Part shown: piece after piece, positions 44,382 through 53,427 of the stretch
Layout: the number at the start of each line of letters is the position of its first letter
Position numbering within the stretch: position 1 is the first letter of the stretch
Source: an uncultured Roseburia sp.
Lineage (GTDB): Bacteria; Bacillota; Clostridia; Lachnospirales; Lachnospiraceae
DNA: 64,000 bases
Assembly (NCBI GenBank): GCA_910587865.1
Contig: CAJUNX010000017.1
Location: forward strand, 1 to 64,000
Reading direction: 5' to 3'
Notes under the pieces: generated by a model
What the model was told of the DNA's origin: nothing
The model's database searches: none
The model's input: the letters and a program-made list of their open reading frames with translations, nothing else
Translations under genes and position numbers: made by a program

Positions 44382-45188
44382 TCACCCTTCCTTTCTGCTT
44401 TCTCCCGCCGTCTCCATAAAGCGAATCACATCATCAAAACACATCGGGCCTCCGAACAGATCAAGCGCGCTGCCGATCGTCACATCAAGTCTGCCTCTCC
44501 CCAGCTCATTTAAAGCCGCAAGGTCGCAAAAGTTCCCTATTCCTCCCGCATAAGTGACCGGCAGACCGGCCCATCCTCCCAGTATTGCGGCAAGCTCCCG
44601 CTCGATTCCGTTCGCTTTCCCCTCCACATCCACCGCATGCACCAGGAATTCGACGCAATATTCTTTTAATTCATCCAAAAGTACCGGTGTGATCCGCTCC
44701 CCGGTAAACTTCTGCCAGCGGTCCGTCACTATATAATAGAAGCCGTCGCGTTTTCTGCAGCTTAAATCCAGTACAAGCCGCTCCTTTCCGACCTCCTCCG
44801 AAATCCTGCAAAGATTTTCATAATGAATCCTTCCGTTTCGGAACACATAGGAGGTGACAATCACATGGCTTGCCCCTGCCTCCAGAAACGATGCGGCATT
44901 TTCCGCCGTGACGCCTCCGCCCAGCTGCAGCCCGCCCGGATACTCCTTCAATGCGCGCACCGCCTCACGCCGCGTCGCCTCGTAGTAATCGCTGTCCGCC
45001 GCGTTAAGCAGGATCACATGACCGCCGCACAGCCCTGCCTCTCTGTAAAGACGGGCATAAAACGCCGCGTCCTGCTCCTCCCCGGCAACAAAGTTCTCCG
45101 TCGCACTCTCTTTTGCATCAGAGAGACTTCCCCCTACAATCTGCTTTACTTTTCCGTTGTGAATGTCAATACACGGACGAAATCTCAT
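44382..45188 (-). CDS. hisA: HisA-type ProFAR isomerase, eukaryote-like (HIS6) form
   Basis: TIM-barrel isomerase of 268 residues acting at the fourth step of histidine synthesis. Start MRFRPCIDIHNGKVKQI at 45188 with GGAGGGCGCA upstream. Catalytic Asp is in PCIDIHNG and the phosphate-binding motifs are GGLQLGGGVTAENA and VTYAGGIGNF. The sequence pattern (KQIVGGSL, DLSCRKRDGFYYIVTDRWQKFT, LVHAVDVEGKANGI) is that of the yeast HIS6-like branch, found in some Clostridia and not the usual bacterial HisA. It is away from other his genes and heads the glnA-ANTAR operon, where it may be part of nitrogen control or simply hitch-hiking. Confidence 0.9.
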   Translation of the reverse strand: MRFRPCIDIHNGKVKQIVGGSLSDAKESATENFVAGEEQDAAFYARLYREAGLCGGHVILLNAADSDYYEATRREAVRALKEYPGGLQLGGGVTAENAASFLEAGASHVIVTSYVFRNGRIHYENLCRISEEVGKERLVLDLSCRKRDGFYYIVTDRWQKFTGERITPVLLDELKEYCVEFLVHAVDVEGKANGIERELAAILGGWAGLPVTYAGGIGNFCDLAALNELGRGRLDVTIGSALDLFGGPMCFDDVIRFMETAGESRKEG

Positions 45189-45300
45189 TGCGCCCTCCTT
45201 CTCTGCTTTTCCTGCCGCTACGCCGGCCTTCCCTTCCACGGCTCTCTGACCGCTTTCCGGCCTTCCTTCCATCTGCCACGGCACAAATCCGCCGTTGTCA

Positions 45301-45329
45301 TCATATCATACCGGCTCCGCTTTGTGAAC
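45301..45329 (-). promoter_or_regulatory. Promoter of the hisA-glnA-ANTAR operon
   Basis: TTCACA (45329-45324) and TATGAT (45306-45301) on the minus strand are 17 bp apart, beginning immediately after the stop codon of the surface-protein gene. Confidence 0.55.
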
Positions 45330-45331
45330 AT

Positions 45332-48300
45332 TCATTTCAGGGCCGGCGTCAGAAATCTCTCGCAGAATGTCCGCAGCGCCTCCGGCTCTCTTCTGTTCCC
45401 GGCATCCAGTCCCTCTGCGTATTCTTTCATCTCCCGCAGGGTCTCCGCCGAAAATTCGAACGTATAGACAGGCGTGTCATTGTTCCTGTTCTGAAACGCC
45501 CGGATCAACGTACTGCGGTATGCCGGGTCGGTCTTCCAGATCGAATGATCCTCCAACCCCCCATCCTTTGCAGGCATCCGGTAATACGTTTCGTCGATAA
45601 ATCTGGTCGTCCCCTCCGGAAGCACGGCCGAAGCCGCTGTATCGACAATATGAATTACAATCTGCTTCTGATATGTACTTCCCGTGCTGTCCGTCACCGT
45701 CAGATTCTCCGTACAGCTTCCGTCGTGCAGAAACTGTGTAAAGTCTTCCGCACTGTAATCCGAAATGAAAAATGCAGTTCCGTTCTCATGGAATCCCGGT
45801 GCAATCGGGCTGCCGTCCTCCCTGTCCGACGCTGCGGCATGACTTAAAATCTCCGCTTCCGTGATGAATCCGCTCTGTGCCTGCTTTAGCGTATAATAAA
45901 GCTCCTCCGCCTGTATCCACGGGCAATCGTCCCATATCGCATACAGCGTCACGACACCGTGGTCCTCCTCCGTCAGATTGACGACCGTATCCCCTGCTTT
46001 CCACCGCGGGCTGTATCCGTTTCGCCCGTCTTCCGTCGCCCAGCCCAGAAACACGGACGGATATGCCGTTTTCTGTACGGCTGCCCGGACGTCTTCCATG
46101 TCCTGCGCCGCGGCATTCTCCGTCGCCTCCCCGTCGTATGCCCGGCCATTTTCCGACTCCGCCGCAGGCCCTTCCACCTCATTCTCTCCTTCTCCCGCGA
46201 ATTCTTCTGATCCGTTCTCTCCTTCTCCCGCGGATTCTTCTGATCCGTTTTCTCCTTCTCCCGCGGGCTCTCCCGGCTCAGGCTCTCCTTCTCCCGCGGA
46301 TTCTTCTGATCCGTCTTCTCCTTCTCCTGCGGGCTCTCCCGACTCAGGCTTTCCTTCTCCCGCGGATTCTTCTGATCCGTCTTCTCCTTCTCCTGCGGGC
46401 TCTCCCGGCTCAGGCTCTCCTTCTCCCGCAGGTTCTTCACTCCCTTCTCCCGACACCCCGCTCTCTCCGGAATGTGATGCCGGCGTTGCACGTACCGGTA
46501 TTGTGCCGGCGGCAGCCTCCGTCGTCACATCCTCGCCGTCCATCGTATACCTGTGATAATATTCCGCTCCGTCCGGCAGAGTCTCTTCCTTCTCATACTG
46601 TGTCACAATATCCGGAACAGGCATCTTTTCTCTACCGTCGTTCGCGTCAAATACAATCGTATAGGTATTCGCCTCCCCCTCTGCCGTCACGGACAAATGT
46701 CCGGCAGGCATCGGAAACCGGACGTCCGGCAGAGCGGACGAATAACCGCCTGTCCATCCCTTCCAGTGGTAGCCCGGCTTTAGCACCGCCTGTAATCTGA
46801 CCGTACTGCCGTATGTATATTCTCCTGCGCCGCTCACCGTCTCTATCCCGGTACCGCAGTCTGCCGTAACCACATATCTGGGGATACCGTAAGACGCACT
46901 GGTCCACATCCGGTCAATCCAGTATCCGGTCCGCACGCCGTCCGCACACAGATACCCGTGAAACGCCGCACTGTTATCAAATCTGGTGATTCCCTCTCTG
47001 TTTACCGTGCATTCAACCGTGTAACGGACATTCCCATTGTTCATCACCGAAGAAATACCGTTTCCTTCGAATATCACGGTATTCCCACTGATTCTCCCGT
47101 TTACTGTTCTAGTTTCATCAACAAAGGCTGTCGCACTCACTGCCGAAAGGCCGTCTGCGAGCGTCACCACCATTGTACCGTCATAAATTCCGGTGGATGG
47201 CGTCTGCGCCGTATTGGTAAAAGAACCGGTCACGGTCACACTTTTTGCGTCCTTCACCGTCGTCTTCTGCTCGCCGAGAAAATCCGGACAGGCAAGATCG
47301 ACTGACATTCCCAAAAGAAACGAGGTCGTCCAGGCATCATTCTCTACGGTCATGCTGATCTGATTCGCCTGATTCCCGATATTTCCGACATCGGACAGAC
47401 TCATTCGGATACACCCGTTCCCATAATCCCTGTTATTTACCAGTGTGCCGTTTTTATACAGCCCCGGACCGTATGTTGTATTCGAATGCGCCTGACCGAT
47501 CAGCGCGCCGCTGCTGTCATACGATGCCACCGTCTCGTGCATCGCCGCCCTCGCGGAAGCGTTCGATGCACCGAAAAACACCTGACCGCCGGCCGCACCA
47601 GACGATTTTGATTTCAGTCCGCTGCCAAGCGTCAGCCTGGTTCCGAAATCTTTTCCCAGATAGAATTTTGCCCCCATATCAAGCGTCACTGCGCGCACGG
47701 GAAGCGCATCTCCCTCCTCCACGACAATCAGCTGCCAGGATCCCGGCGATTCCCCTCCGGTGCGGTCACCACCCTGGCCGTACACCCATCGCGGAAGATT
47801 GTAAACGGAATAAGCGCCGTAACCGGACTTTGACACGATGGATGTCACATCCGCTGCCATACAGAACATGGAGGTAATTCCGGGATTATTCCCCACAACG
47901 CGGAAGTCATTTACCGTGTGCGACGCACGCAGCGAATAGCTCTGTCCGTTCGGCGCGATAAAACCGATCGCTTCCGTCGCCGCCTGCGGCGCTCTTGTCT
48001 CCCATACCAGAAACGCGTACCGGATCCGCTCCGCCCCCTCTGAGGGAGAAAGCACCGCCGTTGAGCTGTTTGCATACGGTCCGTTTGTGTCATTATAAAC
48101 CACCGGATTCATCGGAATGCCGTCCGGCGTCCAGGTTGTATAATGATTTGTATTTCCGGTATAATTGAGCCTGTAACGGCCGACCTTTGTCTCAAGCAGG
48201 GTAATATAAGTCTCCTGCGCCGCATATGCCGTCTGAATATTCTGTAAGACCGTAATCAGCGCACAGGCGTACAGCAAAACCAAAATCAGCGCCTTCCATA

Positions 48301-48340
48301 CATATGTCTTCCGTTTCCGAACCCTGTTTTCTGATCTCAT
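45332..48340 (-). CDS. Large repeat-containing secreted surface protein
   Basis: Secreted protein of 1002 residues. Start MRSENRVRKRKTYVW at 48340 with ACGGAGGATCT upstream. The signal segment ALILVLLYACALITVL ends in AYAA. The N-terminal half contains beta-rich adhesin-like domains (SWQLIVVEEGDALPVRAVTL). A Listeria-type beta-grasp repeat follows (GYHWKGWTGGY, TIVFDANDGRE), then an acidic spacer of about nine 11-residue repeats (near residues 635-720), a second such repeat half and a C-terminal domain. No LPXTG motif or C-terminal anchor is visible. It is probably an adhesin or extracellular structural protein; position near the Tad-like locus may be meaningful. Confidence 0.8.
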   Translation of the reverse strand: MRSENRVRKRKTYVWKALILVLLYACALITVLQNIQTAYAAQETYITLLETKVGRYRLNYTGNTNHYTTWTPDGIPMNPVVYNDTNGPYANSSTAVLSPSEGAERIRYAFLVWETRAPQAATEAIGFIAPNGQSYSLRASHTVNDFRVVGNNPGITSMFCMAADVTSIVSKSGYGAYSVYNLPRWVYGQGGDRTGGESPGSWQLIVVEEGDALPVRAVTLDMGAKFYLGKDFGTRLTLGSGLKSKSSGAAGGQVFFGASNASARAAMHETVASYDSSGALIGQAHSNTTYGPGLYKNGTLVNNRDYGNGCIRMSLSDVGNIGNQANQISMTVENDAWTTSFLLGMSVDLACPDFLGEQKTTVKDAKSVTVTGSFTNTAQTPSTGIYDGTMVVTLADGLSAVSATAFVDETRTVNGRISGNTVIFEGNGISSVMNNGNVRYTVECTVNREGITRFDNSAAFHGYLCADGVRTGYWIDRMWTSASYGIPRYVVTADCGTGIETVSGAGEYTYGSTVRLQAVLKPGYHWKGWTGGYSSALPDVRFPMPAGHLSVTAEGEANTYTIVFDANDGREKMPVPDIVTQYEKEETLPDGAEYYHRYTMDGEDVTTEAAAGTIPVRATPASHSGESGVSGEGSEEPAGEGEPEPGEPAGEGEDGSEESAGEGKPESGEPAGEGEDGSEESAGEGEPEPGEPAGEGENGSEESAGEGENGSEEFAGEGENEVEGPAAESENGRAYDGEATENAAAQDMEDVRAAVQKTAYPSVFLGWATEDGRNGYSPRWKAGDTVVNLTEEDHGVVTLYAIWDDCPWIQAEELYYTLKQAQSGFITEAEILSHAAASDREDGSPIAPGFHENGTAFFISDYSAEDFTQFLHDGSCTENLTVTDSTGSTYQKQIVIHIVDTAASAVLPEGTTRFIDETYYRMPAKDGGLEDHSIWKTDPAYRSTLIRAFQNRNNDTPVYTFEFSAETLREMKEYAEGLDAGNRREPEALRTFCERFLTPALK
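46185..46440. repeat. 33-bp tandem repeats encoding an acidic spacer
   Basis: About eight or nine 33-bp units encode (P/S)AGEGExxxxE in two alternating versions, PAGEGEPEPGE and SAGEGEDGSEE. Unit length keeps the frame, so copy number can vary without truncation. Confidence 0.9.
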
Positions 48341-48418
48341 AGATCCTCCGTTTCCGGGCGCACTCCGTCCGATTTCACATGCAGACGGTTCTTTGCCCAT
48401 TTGATTATTTTATATTCG

Positions 48419-48447
48419 TTGACACAGTCGATTTTTTTTGCTATTAT
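48419..48447 (+). promoter_or_regulatory. Promoter of guaB
   Basis: A perfect TTGACA (48419-48424) and TATTAT (48442-48447) are 17 bp apart. The leader to the start codon is about 150 bases long, contains short inverted repeats, and shows no recognisable purine riboswitch. Confidence 0.7.
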
Positions 48448-48582
48448 ACATAAACTAATATATTTTTTTAACTACAGATTGAAACGCTGCCACAGTATGT
48501 CCCCGTTTCGGCCGTATCACAGGAACCGCTGCGCAAATCCTGTCCTCCGGCACAGCACCTGAAACCATATTGTGGACACTAA

Positions 48583-50061
<1,479 letters not shown>

Positions 50062-50086
50062 TTCCTGTTTGTGATTATGTAACTGT

Positions 50087-50300
50087 AAATAATGATGTTG
50101 GGGGCAAAAGCATCTGCCCCCCATGATGCCTTCGGATTTCTGCGTGTTTCACACTCCCGAAATCCGAAAAACATTCGAAATCCGCTCATTTTCCTGTGGA
50201 AAACAGCTGCTTTCTCATGTTTGGCGGCTCACAAAGTCATGCTTTTTCACGCAATCGTGAAACACATGACCTTTTGACCCTGGCATCAAATAATTCTATT
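50087..50300. repeat. Multi-hairpin intergenic segment after guaB
   Basis: Three successive stem-loops lie here. GGGGGCA/TGCCCCC is near 50100-50122; CGGATTTC/CGAAATCCG is near 50132-50168, with an extra copy of the right arm; GTCATG-TTTCACG/CGTGAAA-CATGAC is at 50237-50271. The last is followed by CTTTTGACC and may terminate guaB. The ends (ATAATGATGTTGG and CCTGGCATCAAATAAT) are partly complementary, so the whole may be a repetitive extragenic element. Confidence 0.5.
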
Positions 50301-50318
50301 TAGCTGAGGTGAATATCT

Positions 50319-51602
50319 TTGGACTCTGGTGACATATTCCAACTGATTATTATATTGATACTGCTGCTTTTATCTGCATTCTTTTCTTCCGCGGAGACCG
50401 CTCTGACGACAGCCAATAAAATCCGGCTTCGCACGCGCGCGGAGGACGGTGACAAACGCGCCGCGCGGGTTCTCCGCATTACGGACGATTCCGGCAAGAT
50501 GCTTTCCGCCATACTGATCGGAAACAACATCGTAAATCTCTATTCCGCATCCCTGGCCACATCGCTGGCCACCCGGGTGTGGGGAAGCGCCGGTGCCGGA
50601 ATCGCCACGGGTGTCCTCACCATTCTGGTCCTGATCTTTGGAGAAATCTCGCCGAAGACCCTGGCCACGATTCACTCGGAGAAACTTGCACTGGCTTATT
50701 CCGGCATCATTGAGTTTCTCATGAAATTTCTCACACCGGCAATCTATATCATCAACAATCTATCCATGGGCTTTCTCTTTCTTCTGCGCGTGGATCCGAA
50801 AGATGGCGACCGGCAGATGACGGAAGAAGAGCTCCGCACCATCGTGGATGTCAGCAAAGAATCCGGTGTCATCGAATCGGAAGAGCATAAAATGATCAAC
50901 AATCTGTTTGATTTCGGCGATGCACAGGCAAAGGAAGTCATGGTTCCCCGTATCGATATGACGTTTGCGCCGATCGACTGTTCCTATGCAGAGCTGATCC
51001 AGATCTTTCAGCAGGATAAATTCACAAGGCTTCCGGTATATGAGGATACGACGGATAATGTTGTCGGTATCCTCAATATGAAGGATCTGCTGCTCTATGA
51101 AGACAAGGAACATTTCTCGGTACGCAATATCATGCGCGAGCCTTATTTCACCTATGAGCACAAAAATACAGCGGAACTGTTTATTGAGATGAGGAAATCC
51201 TCTCTCTCACTTGCCATTGTTCTCGATGAGTACGGCGCCACTGCCGGACTGATCACACTGGAAGATCTGCTTGAGGAGATCGTCGGTGAAATTCGTGACG
51301 AGTACGACGAGGATGAGGAGGAGCCGCTGATCCAGCTGAATGAGCGTGAATTTATCGCGCTCGGCTCCGCAAATCTTGAGGATCTGTGCGAACGCCTGGA
51401 TCTGAATTTTACTTCCGATGATTATGATACCATCGGCGGTTATCTCATCGGCCTTCTGGATCATCTGCCGGAGAAAAACGAGATCATTATCACCGATGAC
51501 GATATTCTCCTGCGTGTGGAACAGATGGATAAAAACCGGATCGAAAAAGTATACATCAAAAAACCGGATCCCGCGGTCACTCCCAGTCCGCATAATACGT
51601 AA
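50319..51602 (+). CDS. CNNM/CorC-family membrane protein with CBS pair
   Basis: Membrane protein of 427 residues of the hemolysin C/CorC type, implicated in Mg2+ or other divalent ion transport. It starts with TTG at 50319, decided by GCTGAGGTG eight bases upstream. The CNNM domain has three or four helices (IIILILLLLSAFFSSAETAL, AGIATGVLTILVLIFGEI) with the motif EISPKTLA. A CBS pair (MVPRIDMTFAPIDCSYAEL, LVLDEYGATAGLITLEDLLEEI) and the C-terminal transporter-associated domain follow. The 3' end overlaps the last gene of the convergent Tad-like locus by 26 bp. Confidence 0.93.
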   Translation: MDSGDIFQLIIILILLLLSAFFSSAETALTTANKIRLRTRAEDGDKRAARVLRITDDSGKMLSAILIGNNIVNLYSASLATSLATRVWGSAGAGIATGVLTILVLIFGEISPKTLATIHSEKLALAYSGIIEFLMKFLTPAIYIINNLSMGFLFLLRVDPKDGDRQMTEEELRTIVDVSKESGVIESEEHKMINNLFDFGDAQAKEVMVPRIDMTFAPIDCSYAELIQIFQQDKFTRLPVYEDTTDNVVGILNMKDLLLYEDKEHFSVRNIMREPYFTYEHKNTAELFIEMRKSSLSLAIVLDEYGATAGLITLEDLLEEIVGEIRDEYDEDEEEPLIQLNEREFIALGSANLEDLCERLDLNFTSDDYDTIGGYLIGLLDHLPEKNEIIITDDDILLRVEQMDKNRIEKVYIKKPDPAVTPSPHNT

Positions 51603-52188
51603 GCTTCTGCTCCACCGGACAGGAAAAATCCGCCATGTAATCATTGATATCTCTCCAGCCCGCAAAGTCTGCACCTGCACCCGCAGGCTCTGCGGGCGGG
51701 TGAATCCGGTCTCCTTCTCTCACTACAATACTCTTATAACAGATCCCCTCCCCCAGCATATCCGTTTTATTCCTGTAAAAGCTTACCTCATACTGTTCCG
51801 GTTTCTCCGGCTCTTTTCTATTATAAATCACGGTCCGATCCCATTCCGCCGATCCGGCCGATCCGTTCGGATGTCTGTAATCCGCGATTGCTTTCATGGA
51901 CAGCACCCCCTTTTCCATATCAGAGAGGTAAACCTTCACCATCATCCCCGTATCCGCATCCATAGTCGCTGCCATATACTGGATACACTCTGCCAGCGCA
52001 GACATATCCGGGCTGATCCCGTCCGCAGATGGCTCTTCCATTCTCCGCTCCAGCGTCATCTCCATCGCAGCGGACAGATTGCTCTGCAGCTCCGCTCTCC
52101 TGTTCACATTTCCGAATATCGTCATCACGATTGCAAGCGTCAGCACTCCCATCACTCCGCTCACCAGCATCAGTATCATATTTTTCAT
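51577..52188 (-). CDS. Tad-locus membrane-anchored protein, 203 residues
   Basis: Protein with one N-terminal helix (MILMLVSGVMGVLTLAIVMTIF) and an extracellular domain of about 175 residues with paired beta-like segments (GMMVKVYLSDMEKGVLSM, EQYEVSFYRNKTDM). It overlaps the preceding gene by four bases (ATGA) and is last in the Tad-like operon. The architecture fits a TadE/pseudopilin-like component but no family can be named with certainty. Its 3' end overlaps the convergent CNNM gene. Confidence 0.65.
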   Translation of the reverse strand: MKNMILMLVSGVMGVLTLAIVMTIFGNVNRRAELQSNLSAAMEMTLERRMEEPSADGISPDMSALAECIQYMAATMDADTGMMVKVYLSDMEKGVLSMKAIADYRHPNGSAGSAEWDRTVIYNRKEPEKPEQYEVSFYRNKTDMLGEGICYKSIVVREGDRIHPPAEPAGAGADFAGWRDINDYMADFSCPVEQKLTYYADWE

Positions 52189-52691
52189 CCTGTTCCCTCC
52201 CGCCGGTTTACCGGAATCCGTATCTCGCAGACACTGCGGCGGTTGTGCGCATCCGTGGCCGTCACGCGCAGCGTATATATCCCGCTCTGCGGGAATGTGA
52301 TCTGCCTTACTGCTTCTCCTCCGCCGCTCTCATTCCCGCAAAGATCTGTCTCTCCATAAGGATTCGTCACACTGCGGATGCGCACATCTATGCTTTCCCC
52401 TGCTGCATCCGTCGCCCCGACAAGTATATCCGTCTCATACGTCCCCGTAAAGAGTGTCCCGGGATAACGGTATGTGATGACAGGGCTGCTCACCCGGCTC
52501 TCAGCGGCAAAGCTGTCAAAATCCGCCCGTCCCGTCTCCTCTCTGCTCACATCAAAATGTGTGCCGATCAGATGAAATACCCCGTAGTTCCCCTGCCCGT
52601 CTGTCATTCTGGCGGACAGCAGTACCAAAAGCATCACAAATACCACTGCCTCCAGCAGAAATCTCCCATATACTCTGATCACCTGTTCCAT
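52185..52691 (-). CDS. Tad-locus pilin-like membrane protein, 168 residues
   Basis: Starts MEQVIRVYGRFLLEAVVFVM: a short polar segment, Tyr-Gly, then one hydrophobic helix. The remainder is an extracellular beta-rich domain (YETDILVGATDAAGESIDVR) ending with SGIYTLRVTATDAHNRRSVCEI, resembling an immunoglobulin-like fold. The N-terminal MEQV-x3-YG pattern is shared with two short peptides of the same operon (52701-52847 and 56044-56208), suggesting a common export or assembly signal. The ORF is supported by tight spacing and overlap with its neighbours; the function is unknown. Confidence 0.65.
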   Translation of the reverse strand: MEQVIRVYGRFLLEAVVFVMLLVLLSARMTDGQGNYGVFHLIGTHFDVSREETGRADFDSFAAESRVSSPVITYRYPGTLFTGTYETDILVGATDAAGESIDVRIRSVTNPYGETDLCGNESGGGEAVRQITFPQSGIYTLRVTATDAHNRRSVCEIRIPVNRREGTG

Positions 52692-52700
52692 CCGTGCCTC

Positions 52701-52847
52701 CTATCCGCAGATCCCGTTGAAATACATCTGCAGAATCTGATTCAGCGCCCCCTGCGGCCGCAGCATGGATTCAAATAGCATCAGCATCCCCGCACCGCCT
52801 GCAATCTGCAGCAATGCTCCTCCGTACTGTTCCATCACATGTTCCAT
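52701..52847 (-). CDS. Mini-pilin-like peptide, 48 residues
   Basis: A peptide starting MEHVMEQYGGALLQIAGG at 52847, chosen because GGGAGG lies nine bases before it; in-frame starts at 52856 and 52892 are alternatives. A polar 10-residue head ending in Tyr-Gly-Gly is followed by a moderately hydrophobic helix (LLQIAGGAGMLMLF) and a short tail (LRPQGALNQILQMYFNGICG). It resembles the Flp-like peptide at 56044-56208 in head sequence and size. It is likely a minor pilin or structural subunit of the Tad-like apparatus. Confidence 0.6.
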   Translation of the reverse strand: MEHVMEQYGGALLQIAGGAGMLMLFESMLRPQGALNQILQMYFNGICG

Positions 52848-52872
52848 ATATAACATCCTCCCTCTGTTTCCC

Positions 52873-52995
52873 TCACAAGAGCTGTGATACATAAGAAAGC
52901 AGTGTCATTATCATTGTAATACAAAAGCTGCCTGCCAAAAGACCAAGCAGCGCGCCTGCCGTCTCACCGATCAAAAGTTCCATACTCATTTCCAT
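52873..52995 (-). CDS. Small membrane peptide of the Tad-like locus, 40 residues
   Basis: The frame MEMSMELLIGETAGALLG at 52995 has GGAGAGGGGG immediately upstream; ATG at 52989 is an equally good start. It is nearly all hydrophobic (LLAGSFCITMIMTLLSYV) after a short acidic head containing an ETAG motif. Size, position and strand suggest another pilin-like or assembly peptide. It is too short for family assignment. Confidence 0.55.
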   Translation of the reverse strand: MEMSMELLIGETAGALLGLLAGSFCITMIMTLLSYVSQLL

Positions 52996-53049
52996 TCCCC
53001 CTCTCCTGCCTTCCGGGCCTCACCGGTACGTCCGGGCGTTTTGGCACCG

Positions 53050-53057
53050 CCCCCCCC
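53050..53057. repeat. Poly-C tract of eight
   Basis: A run of eight C (G on the coding strand) lies in the 96-bp gap between the TadE-like gene and the 40-residue peptide gene. It is the only notable homopolymer in this operon and lies outside any reading frame as annotated. Confidence 0.8.
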
Positions 53058-53091
53058 TGCCTTCCCGCTCTCTTTCCCATCCATGCACCGT

Positions 53092-53427
53092 CTACCGCGC
53101 AATCCCTTTTGTCACCCGCTGCCCCGTAATCCCAAGCAGCGGAATCTCATAGTCGTAGGTCAGCCGTACTTCCGCGATACACCGGTCGTAATCCGGATCA
53201 TACATACACGGCGTCACCTCCAGGGAATACCCCCTCTCTTCCGCGCCTTCGCGGCAGGCATCCATCACACGGGGATTAAAATTGCTGTTTTCAATCTCGG
53301 CTATGACATCCGCCTTGTATTCCTTCGCCGCCGCGATATCCGCACTGACGGACAAAACGGCGATACAGACGGAAAGATTGAGCATCAGTGCAATCAGAAT
53401 AGAAAATGCTTCCACCACATACTTCAT
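53092..53427 (-). CDS. TadE-like pseudopilin
   Basis: Protein of 111 residues whose ATG directly abuts the stop of the TadC-like gene, with GGGGGTG upstream. The N-terminus MKYVVEAFSILIALMLNLSV carries an acidic residue just ahead of a hydrophobic helix, as in pseudopilins. The rest is a small extracellular domain (YSLEVTPCMYDPDYDRCIAEV) with two Cys that may pair. It is probably a minor subunit of the Tad-like pilus or secretion machine. Confidence 0.7.
   Translation of the reverse strand: MKYVVEAFSILIALMLNLSVCIAVLSVSADIAAAKEYKADVIAEIENSNFNPRVMDACREGAEERGYSLEVTPCMYDPDYDRCIAEVRLTYDYEIPLLGITGQRVTKGIAR

Noticed and set aside
50274..50302. Promoter TTGACC-N17-TATTTA before the CNNM gene
   Set aside because: The expected start would fall within the ribosome site, leaving no usable leader; not annotated.
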